A stretch of DNA of 64,000 nucleotides. Origin: Nemorincola caseinilytica (GTDB taxonomy: Bacteria; Bacteroidota; Bacteroidia; Chitinophagales; Chitinophagaceae). This document shows, in pieces, positions 26,231 through 34,439 of this stretch. The stretch is taken from positions 341,002 through 405,001 of the forward strand of contig NZ_BAABFA010000008.1 in the NCBI RefSeq assembly GCF_039540515.1, in the 5' to 3' direction. The notes beneath the pieces are model-generated. The model was not told the DNA's origin. It saw only the letters and a program-made list of their open reading frames with translations, and did not search any database. A program made the position numbers and the translations under genes. The first letter of the stretch is position 1. The number at the start of each line of letters is the position of its first letter.

Positions 26231-27142
26231 GTGCGAAACGACATCAAAATACTGTACCAGCAGGTAAGGGAGGGTAATTTTAGGGCCATAGCCCGCGCCA
26301 TCACTATAGTAGAGAACGAGCTGGATGGCCATGAGGACCTGCTGCTGCAGCTGGCAGAGAACCGCCATGCCCGCATAGTAGGCATAACGGGACCGCCCGG
26401 TGCAGGCAAAAGCACGCTGGTGAATGCCCTGCTCACGCATTGGCTAAAAGAGAATAAGAAGATAGCCGTGATAGCGGTAGACCCCTCATCCCCCTTCAAC
26501 TACGGGGCGTTGCTGGGCGACCGCATACGCATGAGCGAATATTATACCCATCCCAATATCTTCATTCGTTCGCTGGCTACCCGTGGGGCGCTGGGTGGCC
26601 TCAATTCGCGCATCATAGAGATAACCGATGTGGTGAAGGAGGCTCCCTTCGATATAGTGCTGGTAGAGACCGTAGGAGTAGGGCAGAGCGAGGTGGAGAT
26701 AGCCGGCCTGGCAGACTGTACCGTGGTGACACTGGTACCCGAGGCCGGTGACGAGGTGCAGACCCTGAAGGCGGGTATAATGGAGATAGCCAATATATTC
26801 GTGGTGAACAAGGCCGACAGGGATGGCGCCGAGGGCCTATACCGCAACCTGCGCATACTGGCGCACGAGCGGGCCAATGGTGGTGCAGAGACTCCCGTGG
26901 TAAAGACCATAGCCACCGAACAAAAGGGGCTGCAGGAACTGGCCGCAGAGATAACCGCCTACCTGGCGGCACAGAATGCCGTGCCGGAGAAAAGGGTACA
27001 CCTGCTGGCAGAGAAGTGCTGGCAACTCGTTCAGGCACAGCGCATGAAGGGTATCAGTATGGCCGATATAAGGGAAGGTATAGCCGATGCCATCTCGCGT
27101 CCCGACTTCAACCTCTATGCCTTTACCCGTCGATACCTATAG
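26231..27142 (+). CDS. meaB: methylmalonyl-CoA mutase-associated GTPase MeaB
   Basis: A 303-residue G3E-family GTPase that loads and protects adenosylcobalamin on methylmalonyl-CoA mutase. Walker A is GPPGAGKS (residues 54-61); DPSSPF, the RSLATRGALGGL switch-like segment, the ETVGVGQSE box and NKAD are all present. Length is typical. The start is GTG 26231. No mutase gene lies in the window, but a propionyl-CoA-type carboxyltransferase does (58046-59674), so a propionate/methylmalonyl pathway elsewhere in the genome is likely. The wecA-like gene starts 37 bases downstream on the same strand. Confidence 0.93.
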   Translation: MRNDIKILYQQVREGNFRAIARAITIVENELDGHEDLLLQLAENRHARIVGITGPPGAGKSTLVNALLTHWLKENKKIAVIAVDPSSPFNYGALLGDRIRMSEYYTHPNIFIRSLATRGALGGLNSRIIEITDVVKEAPFDIVLVETVGVGQSEVEIAGLADCTVVTLVPEAGDEVQTLKAGIMEIANIFVVNKADRDGAEGLYRNLRILAHERANGGAETPVVKTIATEQKGLQELAAEITAYLAAQNAVPEKRVHLLAEKCWQLVQAQRMKGISMADIREGIADAISRPDFNLYAFTRRYL

Positions 27143-27179
27143 AAAAATAAAACCCGTACACTACACGTTATACATACCA

Positions 27180-28256
27180 ATGCCCGAAACAGTACCAACA
27201 TATTTCCAGTACATATTGGCCATACTGTGTTCGTCCGCCATCAGCGTGTATGCGGTGCGCAAGATCATTTTCATAGCCCGTACCCGCAAGCTCTATGACA
27301 TACCCGACAATATCCGCAAGATACATGGGGCACAGATACCCAGCCTGGGCGGTATAGGCATATTCATAGGTTACCTCACCACGGCCGCTTTCTTCATAGA
27401 GCGGGCATGGTTCGCTGTCGTAGCGGCCTCTGTCATTCTTTTCTTTACCGGCATCTATGACGATATCATGAACATGCGCCCGTCGAAGAAGCTGGTGGCG
27501 CAGCTGGCGGCATCGGCAGTGGCCATCATGCTGGCCGATGTGCGCATCACATCGCTGCATGGCATACTGGGTATATATGAGTTGTCATATCCTGTTAGTG
27601 TGGGCCTTACTGTTTTCTGCTGTACTTTCTTCATCAATGTGTTCAACTTTATGGATGGTATAGATGGCCTTGCCTGTACCCTGGCCATACTGTATACCGG
27701 CGTGCTGGGTATGCTCTTCGCATTCATGGGCAGCCGTTACCTGGCGGGTATATCCTTCAGTATCATGGGGGCTACGGCAGGGCTTTTCTGGTTCAACAGG
27801 CCTCCGGCCCGCATCTACATGGGCGATACAGGCTCTATGCTGCTGGGTTTCACCATTTTCATTCTCACGGTGTGCTGCATGTATATGGGTAGTACACCCG
27901 TTGTCAGCGCCACTCCGCTGCACATACATACCGATCTCGGTATGACCATGCTGCTGCTGGCCATGCTCTTGCTGCCGGTCTACGATGCAGTGCGCGTCTT
28001 CATCCTGCGTACGCTGCGGGGCATATCGCCCCTGCGTGCAGACAGGCTGCACCTGCATTACTACCTGCTGGATGCCGGTCTTTCTCACCGCGGCGCTGTA
28101 GGTGTGCTGGCAGGCACCAATGTGGCGGTGATGCTCTGCGCCTGGGCTCTCCAGGCGGTACACCCGCTGCTGTTGCTGCTGTGTATGCTGCTCATCATCA
28201 CCCTTGTGGTATGGGTGGTATGGGCACTGCGCCAAAAGAAGATGCGCGCGGCATAG
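27180..28256 (+). CDS. undecaprenyl-phosphate GlcNAc-1-phosphate transferase-like protein (WecA/TagO/MraY family)
   Basis: A 358-residue polytopic membrane protein of the polyprenyl-phosphate N-acetylhexosamine-1-phosphate transferase family. Conserved cytoplasmic motifs are present in order: GIYDD, NVFNFMDGIDGLA, YMGDTGSMLLG and RADRLHLHYYLLDAG (the HxH-type loop). The enzyme would start lipid-linked surface glycan synthesis by adding GlcNAc-1-P or a related sugar to undecaprenyl phosphate. It fits the glycosyltransferase and O-antigen ligase-like genes upstream. ATG 27180 is chosen; the frame upstream overlaps the end of meaB and looks non-coding. Confidence 0.88.
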   Translation: MPETVPTYFQYILAILCSSAISVYAVRKIIFIARTRKLYDIPDNIRKIHGAQIPSLGGIGIFIGYLTTAAFFIERAWFAVVAASVILFFTGIYDDIMNMRPSKKLVAQLAASAVAIMLADVRITSLHGILGIYELSYPVSVGLTVFCCTFFINVFNFMDGIDGLACTLAILYTGVLGMLFAFMGSRYLAGISFSIMGATAGLFWFNRPPARIYMGDTGSMLLGFTIFILTVCCMYMGSTPVVSATPLHIHTDLGMTMLLLAMLLLPVYDAVRVFILRTLRGISPLRADRLHLHYYLLDAGLSHRGAVGVLAGTNVAVMLCAWALQAVHPLLLLLCMLLIITLVVWVVWALRQKKMRAA

Positions 28257-28342
28257 TTCCCTGTATTACATTTTTGTACACCCCTGTGCGGCTATATGGT
28301 ATATGGTGCAACAATAGTATGTTTACACTATCATATACTTCT

Positions 28343-29368
28343 ATGAAAAAGATATTCATAATAGCATCTCTTGCCATTGCATTGACGGGTAGCACGCACA
28401 GGGCCTATGGCTGGGGCGTATGGGGCCACAACCACATAAACAAGGGCGCTGTGATGGCACTGCCGCGCGAGATGGGCATGTTCTTTTACAACCATGCCGA
28501 TTTCATAGTAGAAGGCTCTACTGTGCCCGATATCCGCAAATACACCATGGGCGATAAAAGTGAGGGCCCGCGCCACTGCATAAACCTGGAGAAGTATGGC
28601 TATGGCAAGGAAGCCCTGCCTGCCACGCTGGATGCCGCCATAGCCAGATATGGCAAGGACGAGGTGATGCAATACGGCATACTGCCCTGGCACATACAGG
28701 ATATGATGAAGAAGCTCACAGAGGCCTTTCGCAATAAGCGCAAGACCGAGATACTCTTCCTGGCGGCAGAGCTGGGCCACTATATAGGCGATGCCCATAT
28801 GCCCCTGCACACCACAGTAGAGCACGATGGGCAGACCACCGGCCAGCATGGTATACATGCCTTCTGGGAGGCGCAACTGCCGGAGATATTCGGCAGGAAC
28901 TACAAGCTGTATACGGGCGATATAGTACACATAAAGAACATAGAAAAGGCCACATGGAACGTCATAGACAGCAGTCATGGACTTGTACCACGCCTGCTGG
29001 CATCGGAGCAGAAAATGAAGCTGGATAACCCGCAGGACAGGCAATATGTGATGGGTGCCGATGGCAACCCGCAGAAGAACAAGTATGGCCAACCCGTGCA
29101 TACCTATGAGTATGCACATGTGTATCATGAATTGCTGGATGGTATGGTAGAGCGGCAGATGCGCAGCGCTATCCAGTTCACCGCCAGTTGCTGGTACACT
29201 GCATGGGTGAACGCCGGCAAGCCCGACCTGAGCACGCTGGACAATGAGTCGCTCACAGAGCACAACAAACCTGAGTATGAGGCCGATATGAAGGCATGGA
29301 AAATGGGCAAGGTGCGTGGCTGCAAGAGCGATAAGGAGTTTCCACCCATGGGGCCTGCACGTCGCTGA
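28343..29368 (+). CDS. zinc-dependent phospholipase C family exported protein (S1/P1 nuclease-like fold)
   Basis: A 341-residue exported protein. A signal peptide ends at about residue 22 (RAYG), leaving a mature N-terminus WGVWGHNHINKGAV. The exposed N-terminal Trp and following His are zinc ligands in phospholipase C/P1 nuclease-type enzymes. Further ligand motifs are HYIGDAHMPLH and HGIHAFWE. The Bacteroidota members are annotated as zinc-dependent phospholipase C family; hydrolysis of phosphodiesters in the periplasm or outside the cell is likely but the substrate is open. ATG 28343 is preferred to ATG 28319 because it begins the signal peptide. Confidence 0.8.
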   Translation: MKKIFIIASLAIALTGSTHRAYGWGVWGHNHINKGAVMALPREMGMFFYNHADFIVEGSTVPDIRKYTMGDKSEGPRHCINLEKYGYGKEALPATLDAAIARYGKDEVMQYGILPWHIQDMMKKLTEAFRNKRKTEILFLAAELGHYIGDAHMPLHTTVEHDGQTTGQHGIHAFWEAQLPEIFGRNYKLYTGDIVHIKNIEKATWNVIDSSHGLVPRLLASEQKMKLDNPQDRQYVMGADGNPQKNKYGQPVHTYEYAHVYHELLDGMVERQMRSAIQFTASCWYTAWVNAGKPDLSTLDNESLTEHNKPEYEADMKAWKMGKVRGCKSDKEFPPMGPARR

Positions 29369-29387
29369 TGGAAGAGGCGCAGGCTCG

Positions 29388-29410
29388 GTGTAAAAGCCTT
29401 AATTTTACAC
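29388..29410 (+). promoter_or_regulatory. 8-bp inverted repeat before the small lipoprotein gene
   Basis: GTGTAAAA (29388-29395) and TTTTACAC (29403-29410) form a perfect inverted repeat between the phospholipase-like gene and the lipoprotein gene. It could be a weak terminator or an operator. There is no T-run after it. Confidence 0.35.
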
Positions 29411-29425
29411 TACATTACCCCCGAC

Positions 29426-29698
29426 ATGAAAAGAATGATACCCATACTGCCACTGGCCCTGCTACTGGCATCGTGCAATGCAGGTTGGCACCAGGAGAAT
29501 AAGGATGCCTTTTATGATGCATGCATGGACGATGCCCGCACATGGATAGACGACCCTGCCAAGGCAAAGACCTACTGCGAATGTGTGATGCTGAAGGTGA
29601 TGGAAAAATACCCCAATGTGAACGATGCGCTGGACAATATAGAGCTGCTGAGCCGCGACCCCGAGATACAGGCCTGCCGCATACCTATTATGAAGTGA
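29426..29698 (+). CDS. small Cys-containing lipoprotein, unknown function
   Basis: A 90-residue protein with a signal peptide and lipobox LLASC, giving a lipidated Cys near residue 17. The mature domain has Cys residues in DACMDDAR, KTYCECV and QACRI, spaced as in small helical Bacteroidota lipoproteins that may form two disulfides. No function is known. It ends one base from the convergent MmcQ/YjbR-like gene. It may share a transcript with the phospholipase-like gene. Confidence 0.7.
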   Translation: MKRMIPILPLALLLASCNAGWHQENKDAFYDACMDDARTWIDDPAKAKTYCECVMLKVMEKYPNVNDALDNIELLSRDPEIQACRIPIMK

Positions 29699-29699
29699 G

Positions 29700-30044
29700 C
29701 TATTGCCGCGGCGGCCATGCCTCGCGCACCTTTTTTGGCAGTTTGGCACGAATGAGGTCGTAGGCCGTACCTGCATAATGTTCCCATTCTTTAGGCTTCA
29801 GTGCAGTATAGCGCTCTATGTACACCCATTTGTTGCGCGCCATATAGGGCGCGGGTATTATACCGTCGCGCTCCGTAAGCACTTCAAAGTCCTCGTCCGA
29901 TGTCTTCAGGCTCACACCCCCTCTTTCCGATGTGATGCAGAACATCTTCTCCCCTATCATGAAGCATATATGGTCTTCCCATTTCAGGCCTTCGGTAGCG
30001 CCGGGCATAGACATACAGAGTGTGCGTAGTTTGTCCAGGTTCAT
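29700..30044 (-). CDS. MmcQ/YjbR family protein
   Basis: A 114-residue protein of the MmcQ/YjbR family (CyaY-like fold, often described as DNA-binding). Typical features are the LCMSMPGATEGLKW segment, the core strand ICFMIGEKMFCIT, GGVSLKTSDEDFE and the C-terminal WVYIERYTALKPKEWEHY block. Length is normal. The biological role of the family is not well established. It lies downstream of the disrupted OmpA-family gene on the same strand. Confidence 0.88.
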   Translation of the reverse strand: MNLDKLRTLCMSMPGATEGLKWEDHICFMIGEKMFCITSERGGVSLKTSDEDFEVLTERDGIIPAPYMARNKWVYIERYTALKPKEWEHYAGTAYDLIRAKLPKKVREAWPPRQ

Positions 30045-30092
30045 ACAGTGATGTATCAGTTATTTGCAATAATAAAGATATGGCGCCATGCT

Positions 30093-31194
30093 TCATAGCT
30101 TTCGCAGCTCTACCCGGCGGTTAATGGCACGGCCTTCTTCGGTGTCATTGGGGTTCAGTGGTCTTGTTTCGCCATAGCCTATGCAGGTGAGCCTGTTTTT
30201 ATCTATACCCCCAGCAGATAGGTAGGCGGCCACTGCCGTTGCCCTGTCTTGCGATAGCGTCATGTTCGCGGCATCGGGGCCTGCATTATCGGTATGGCCG
30301 CTTACCTGCAGCTTTATAGCCGGGTTCAGCTTTAGCCATTGTACCAGTGTATATAGGTACTCTGCGCTTATTGTTTGTATATCTGCCTTCCCCGTCTCGA
30401 AGAGTATATCGTGCGTTACGAAGGTATTGCCCGTGAGCAAGGTATCAAAGGTGTGTATGTCTACTAATTGGTCTGGTGGTACTGCATCGCTCTGCGCGAG
30501 GTGTACATGCCTGAGGCCTATCACCGACCGGCCACTGATGGTGAACGAGGAGGGAAAGTATCCATCGAAAACATAGGCGCCATTATTGGTAGAGAGGCTA
30601 TCGTGGCCTATGCTCCACACATGTCTGCCATCCACGAAAATATTGATATACTGCTTCGATACCGATATGGCCAGGCAGTGCCATTGGTTTATATCATAGA
30701 TATCTTGTTTGCTCTTGCGCACAGGGGTTATTATGTCTATACCCTTCGATAGTGCACCCTCCCATACTTGGTGTATCCAATAGTCGCTGGTGTATCCAAT
30801 AGTCGTCTATACCTATTTTATGTTCGTACCCACGCTCATCGGGAAAGCTGATGATGAGCTGTGATGCTTTTGGCGAAACAAGCCACAGGTCGCATTCGAA
30901 GGTCACATATTGGGCGTTCGGTCTTGCATTCGTTATTACGGGGCGCATTGCGCCATCCCTGGCCATATACATATATACAGATGCATGGGAGCTGCCTTTG
31001 TCGGGAGCTCTATTGTACCCGGGGCTCTGCCATTTGGCTGCGGGTAGTGTGGTGCTGTAAAGCGAGAGGTCGTCGGCAAAAAGAGTATGCTCTGCAGGTA
31101 CGAAAGTAGTAGTATAGCGCGGCCCGTGAGCTTGCGCCACACATGTGAGCGCGCTCATAACACACAATATTACCAATACCATCTTTTGCGGCAT
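30093..31194 (-). pseudogene. frameshifted OmpA-family outer-membrane protein gene
   Basis: Two adjacent open frames together make one OmpA-family protein of about 360 residues. The upstream part (31194 to about 30770) gives a signal peptide (VAQAHG) and a beta-rich domain. The downstream part (to 30093) gives the rest of that domain and a complete OmpA C-terminal peptidoglycan-binding domain: HDILFETGKADI, LQVSGHTDNAG, GYGETRP and NRRVEL. The frames are separated by a 19-nt tandem duplication (30769-30806). Removing one copy joins them in frame through IHQVWEGALSKGID. It may be a true pseudogene, a reversible slip, or a sequencing/assembly error. Confidence 0.85.
30769..30806. repeat. 19-nt tandem duplication that breaks the OmpA-family gene
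   Basis: TGGTGTATCCAATAGTCG occurs twice (30769-30786 and 30788-30805) with a 19-nt period. The 19th bases differ (C at 30787, T at 30806). A 19-nt insertion shifts the frame by one. Confidence 0.9.
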
Positions 31195-31226
31195 GGTACC
31201 GAAGATACGAAAATGCAGGCGCTACG

Positions 31227-31733
31227 CTATGCCCTGCGGGGGTAGTAGGTAATGTCGTTGTGCGTGCCATGCAGGTGCAATATGGCGCGTGCATTGTTCA
31301 CATCTTCTTCGCTGCCGTGTACTATCAGCAGGAATTTGCCTGCCTCCAGCGCCTTGTGGTATTTCTGCTCGTTCTCGTCCTTCACGCCTATGGTGGTGAG
31401 GGCGGATGCTATGCCCCCGCCTATCAGGCCGAAGTCGAAACCGGCTATGGCGCCCACCAGTGCGCCTGCCCCATACAGGAAGCCCAGCCCCGGTATGGCA
31501 AAGATGCCCACGCCTGTAAGTATGCCCAGTGCGGTACCTATAGCGGTGCCGGTACCTACACCTGCCAGGTTTATGGGGTTACGCGGCACCAGGTGCATCT
31601 CTTCGTCCACTACTTCGGTCTCGGCCTTTCCCATGATGGTCAGCCGATCCAGCGGATAGTTCGAATCTTTTAGTTTTTGTACGGCAGCCACAGCCAGCTC
31701 GTGGTCGTTGTAGATGCCTATAGCAGTGTTCAT
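31227..31733 (-). CDS. general stress protein (YflT/DUF1269-like) with glycine-zipper segment
   Basis: A 168-residue protein. The N-terminal half, IGIYNDHELAVAAVQKLKDS, resembles the general stress protein 17M (YflT) domain. Residues about 55-110 form a Gly/Ala-rich double hairpin (VGTGTAIGTALGILTGVG and GAGALVGAIAGF) as in DUF1269/low-temperature-induced proteins that insert in membranes. The C-terminus is a small alpha/beta unit. Such proteins are often stress-induced; the biochemical role is unknown. It lies 33 bases downstream of the helical protein gene on the same strand. Confidence 0.7.
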   Translation of the reverse strand: MNTAIGIYNDHELAVAAVQKLKDSNYPLDRLTIMGKAETEVVDEEMHLVPRNPINLAGVGTGTAIGTALGILTGVGIFAIPGLGFLYGAGALVGAIAGFDFGLIGGGIASALTTIGVKDENEQKYHKALEAGKFLLIVHGSEEDVNNARAILHLHGTHNDITYYPRRA

Positions 31734-31766
31734 ACAGTAGAGTTTTAGAGTGGTATAGATAGAATG

Positions 31767-32201
31767 TCAGGAAGAGGTAAAGGGCAGAATATAGTTGCCA
31801 ACGAATTTCCTGTCGGCATATTTCACATGGCGGCCATAGTCGCCCAGGCTTTTGCGTAGCGTATTCGCAAGGTCCTTGTCCAGTTTGCTTATTATCCGGT
31901 TTATGTGGTCTGCTTCCCGGGTCAGGCTTTCGCGTTTCTGCTCATCGAATGGTACATAGGTCGACAGCGCACTGTCGAAATTTTGCTGGAAGTGGCGGTC
32001 CACCTCGGCATAGTAGGGGTGCAGTACATCGGCGCTGGTAAATGTTTTCAGGTGTGCCTGCCGTACCACCTCTGCTTTCTCGTTCTCGCTCAGGTGGTCA
32101 TCGCCGGCAGCTGCCAGTATAGATATCAGTACGGGCGCTTTCAGCAGCAGTGTCTTTTCATCTTCGGTCAGTCGTGTTAGCTGTTCATTCAGGTCTGTCA
32201 T
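31767..32201 (-). CDS. small helical protein, unknown function
   Basis: A 144-residue, probably all-helical, soluble protein. It starts MTDLNEQLTRLTEDEK and contains LSENEKAEVVRQAHL, an acidic-basic pattern reminiscent of TerB-type helical folds, but I do not recognise a family. It is the first gene of a minus-strand group with the stress protein, the disrupted OmpA-family gene and the MmcQ-like gene. A 16-bp palindrome lies 44 bases upstream of its start. General stress involvement is only suggested by the neighbours. Confidence 0.6.
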   Translation of the reverse strand: MTDLNEQLTRLTEDEKTLLLKAPVLISILAAAGDDHLSENEKAEVVRQAHLKTFTSADVLHPYYAEVDRHFQQNFDSALSTYVPFDEQKRESLTREADHINRIISKLDKDLANTLRKSLGDYGRHVKYADRKFVGNYILPFTSS

Positions 32202-32244
32202 AGTGTGGTCGGTTTTAGTTCTCTAAAGTTCGGGAATATATAGT

Positions 32245-32285
32245 TAAGGTATTTTTAATGTTTTTTAGACATTAAAAATACCTTA
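32245..32285. promoter_or_regulatory. 16-bp perfect AT-rich palindrome
   Basis: Arms 32245-32260 and 32270-32285 are exact reverse complements with a 9-nt T-rich loop. It lies upstream of the minus-strand gene at 31767-32201 and at the edge of the AT-rich island. It could be an operator, a terminator for an unknown plus-strand transcript in either direction, or the end of an inserted element. Confidence 0.6.
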
Positions 32286-32693
32286 TAAAGTGCTTTTACG
32301 ATCTGTGTCTTTATCTAAAGGCTATAGCAGTTATTATTTGCCTCTGTAATGGGCTCTGTTTGAAACGAGACCGGACATGGTAGTGTATACATATGAAGTA
32401 GAGTCGAACGAGTCAAATGCTCGTTTATATGATGAGCTACTTGGCAATGACATTTGCATGCTCATCGATTTGTGGTCGTATTGCAGTATAATACCAGAGG
32501 TGATGTATGTAATCCAGTTTTTCTATTTGGGAATTACCAAGAAATTGATATCCATTACGGTTTCTGCAAATTTATAACCGATCTCATCCACGAAGTTTAC
32601 ATAGTCTTGAAAAGTGGTGCCGAATTGCTCCTGAAATTCTTGTTCGAATTCGAAAATGATAGGCATTTTATTTTTCAGAATAGTACTTTTAGC
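32286..32693. other. AT-rich island without an intact gene
   Basis: About 400 bp with base composition clearly more AT-rich than the neighbours. On the minus strand there is a 47-codon open frame (32666 to 32523, starting MPIIFEFEQEFQEQFG). After its TAG stop the same frame remains open for about 60 more codons. No family was recognised. On the plus strand the island runs directly into the truncated TfoX-like gene. This looks like foreign or decayed DNA. Confidence 0.5.
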
Positions 32694-32936
32694 TCCTTGC
32701 AAAGCAAGCCTTGCTTCAAAGTGAATGGCAAGGCTTTCGTATGTTTTTTTCAGCAGGAGATGGTCTTCAAGCTGGCAGGGAACGTGCATGAAGAGGCCAT
32801 GGCGCTGCAGGGCGCACATCTGTTCGACCCTTCGGGCAAGGGGCGCGCCATGAAGGAGTGGGTGCAGGTGCCCTACGCACATGCGGCCCAATGGGAACGC
32901 TTTGCAAAGGCCGCCATGGAATATGTGGGTAAATAA
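32694..32936 (+). pseudogene. 5'-truncated TfoX-like domain gene
   Basis: From about 32703 the plus-strand frame encodes the C-terminal two thirds of a TfoX N-terminal-type domain: KPCFKVNGKAFVCFFQQ, MVFKLAGNVHEEAMAL, GAHLFDPSGKGRAMKEW and a closing AQWERFAKAAMEYV helix. The usual first helix and the MFG-type segment before KPCFKVNGK are missing, replaced by AT-rich sequence with no matching start. Normal members have about 110 residues; about 77 remain. These proteins are small alpha/beta proteins named after a competence regulator; most are of unknown role. The C-terminal part has no stop before its natural end. Confidence 0.7.
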
Positions 32937-32957
32937 GAAAAAGAGACCGGGCACAGG

Positions 32958-33359
32958 TCATTTCGCTCTCATGCGGTTGTTCTTGGGGTTGTGCTCCAGT
33001 TCGGCCAGGCCCAGGGCTTCCATAAGTGGTGGTATATACATACCGAACCTGCCGCGCAGCCCTTTCTTCAGTCCATACCAGCCGCCTACGGGGTTCTTCT
33101 CCCATCGCCCCCATGCTTCTACGGTGCCTTCTTTGGCAGGTTTTTGCTCATCGGCGCTACCTAGTTCCATCCAGTCGCCATGTTCTTTCAGCATGGTGTG
33201 CAGGTCGTTGATGCAGCGAGGGTCGTAGTGCAGTACTGTCTTGCCTACTGTGCATACCAGTACATTCTTCTCATCATCCTTGTATATGGTGTAGTCCGAT
33301 GTGCCCGGCGGTGTCTGCAACTGCCAGGGGCTGTCTTTTGTTCCGTTTCCTTTTACCAT
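32958..33359 (-). CDS. conserved hypothetical protein (DUF6855-like)
   Basis: A 133-residue soluble protein with several strongly patterned blocks: NGTKDSPWQLQTPPGTSDYT, HTMLKEHGDWMELG, ADEQKPAKEGTVEAWGR, NPVGGWYGLKKGLRGRFG and a terminal EHNPKNNRMRA. I recall these as features of a widespread uncharacterised family labelled DUF6855. No catalytic residues can be assigned. It faces the truncated TfoX-like gene tail to tail (21 bases apart), which may reflect a common transfer history, as both families are often found in soil bacteria. Confidence 0.75.
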   Translation of the reverse strand: MVKGNGTKDSPWQLQTPPGTSDYTIYKDDEKNVLVCTVGKTVLHYDPRCINDLHTMLKEHGDWMELGSADEQKPAKEGTVEAWGRWEKNPVGGWYGLKKGLRGRFGMYIPPLMEALGLAELEHNPKNNRMRAK

Positions 33360-33478
33360 GATGTGTAGGTCATTTCGATGGAGGTTACCAGATGCACCTT
33401 GCTTCTTGTGCTGCCCGGCGCTTTTTTATTGAAAGATAATGCATTTTTAATAATAGATCGTTCCTATACAAAAACCAC

Positions 33479-33486
33479 TACTTTTG
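33479..33486 (+). promoter_or_regulatory. -7 promoter element of ccmC
   Basis: TACTTTTG matches TAnnTTTG exactly, 21 bases before ATG 33508. It overlaps an alternative in-frame start at 33484 and so supports ATG 33508. Confidence 0.55.
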
Positions 33487-33507
33487 CACCGTCTTTCAAA
33501 AAAGCGT

Positions 33508-34173
33508 ATGCGCAAATGGTGGTGGAAGATATTGTGTGGCCTGCTGGTGATATATACTATAGTCGCCGGGTTCCTTATGCCTGTGCCCCGGCTGGATATA
33601 CTGAACGAGACCATCCGCAACCTCTACTTCCATGTACCCATGTGGTTCACCATGATAGCGCTATTCTCGGGCGCTTTCGGTTATTCTATCAAATACCTGC
33701 GTAGCGGCAGGCTGCAGGACGATATCTATGCGGCCCAGCTCACCAATGTAGGCATTCTCTTCAGCATACTGGGTATGCTCACCGGTATGGAGTGGGGAAA
33801 ATATACCTGGGGCGCAGCCTGGAGCAACGACCCCAAGCAGCTGTGCACTGCCATGTGCATGCTCATATATTTTGCCTACAACATACTACGCAGCGGCATG
33901 CGCGACGAAGAGAAGCGTGCCCGCATCAGCGCGGTATACAATGTATTTGCATTTGCCATGATGTTCCCGCTCATATTCGTACTGCCGCGTATGGTCGATT
34001 CCCTGCATCCCGGCAATGGCGGCAACCCTGCCTTTGCCAAGTACGACCTGGACAGCGGTATGCGCCTGGTCTTCTGGCCTGCCAATGCCGGCTGGATACT
34101 GCTGGGCTGCTGGATAGCATCGGTAAGGATACGCATAGCACTATTGGATCACAAAAGGAATAGTATTTTTTAA
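33508..34173 (+). CDS. ccmC: cytochrome c biogenesis protein CcmC/CcsA (heme-handling)
   Basis: A 221-residue polytopic membrane protein with six predicted helices. The tryptophan-rich heme-handling (WWD-type) segment is visible as GMEWGKYTWGAAWSNDPKQ, and a conserved His lies in YFHVPMW. In system I this protein passes heme to CcmE for attachment to c-type cytochromes. The small CcmD-like gene follows 10 bases downstream, in the usual order. The start ATG 33508 is supported by the promoter. Other Ccm genes are outside the window. Confidence 0.88.
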   Translation: MRKWWWKILCGLLVIYTIVAGFLMPVPRLDILNETIRNLYFHVPMWFTMIALFSGAFGYSIKYLRSGRLQDDIYAAQLTNVGILFSILGMLTGMEWGKYTWGAAWSNDPKQLCTAMCMLIYFAYNILRSGMRDEEKRARISAVYNVFAFAMMFPLIFVLPRMVDSLHPGNGGNPAFAKYDLDSGMRLVFWPANAGWILLGCWIASVRIRIALLDHKRNSIF

Positions 34174-34183
34174 AGCGACCACA

Positions 34184-34390
34184 ATGACAAGGAAGATATT
34201 CGCCATTTTAGCCCTGTTGCTCGCCTCGGTACAGGGGGCTTTCGCCGAAACAGAGATGGCCGACAAGATGAGGGCCGAAGGGAAAATATACGTTGTTGTT
34301 GTTGTATTAGCTACTATATTTGCGGGGATCTTCTCATACCTCATATATCTCGACCGCAAGATCACGAGGTTAGAAAAGGAAAAACAATAA
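34184..34390 (+). CDS. CcmD-like small membrane protein
   Basis: A 68-residue protein with an N-terminal hydrophobic stretch that looks like a signal peptide (GAFAE) and one membrane helix (VVVVLATIFAGIFSYLIYL), followed by a charged tail DRKITRLEKEK. This is the layout of the Bacteroidota CcmD-like family. It is too short for a catalytic role and would help hold the CcmC-CcmE heme complex. It lies 10 bases after ccmC, almost certainly in the same operon. The position supports the call as much as the sequence. Confidence 0.8.
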   Translation: MTRKIFAILALLLASVQGAFAETEMADKMRAEGKIYVVVVVLATIFAGIFSYLIYLDRKITRLEKEKQ

Positions 34391-34439
34391 ATAAATATTT
34401 CAAGATAGATTCATTTACACAAACAAAATCTTAAAAGAC

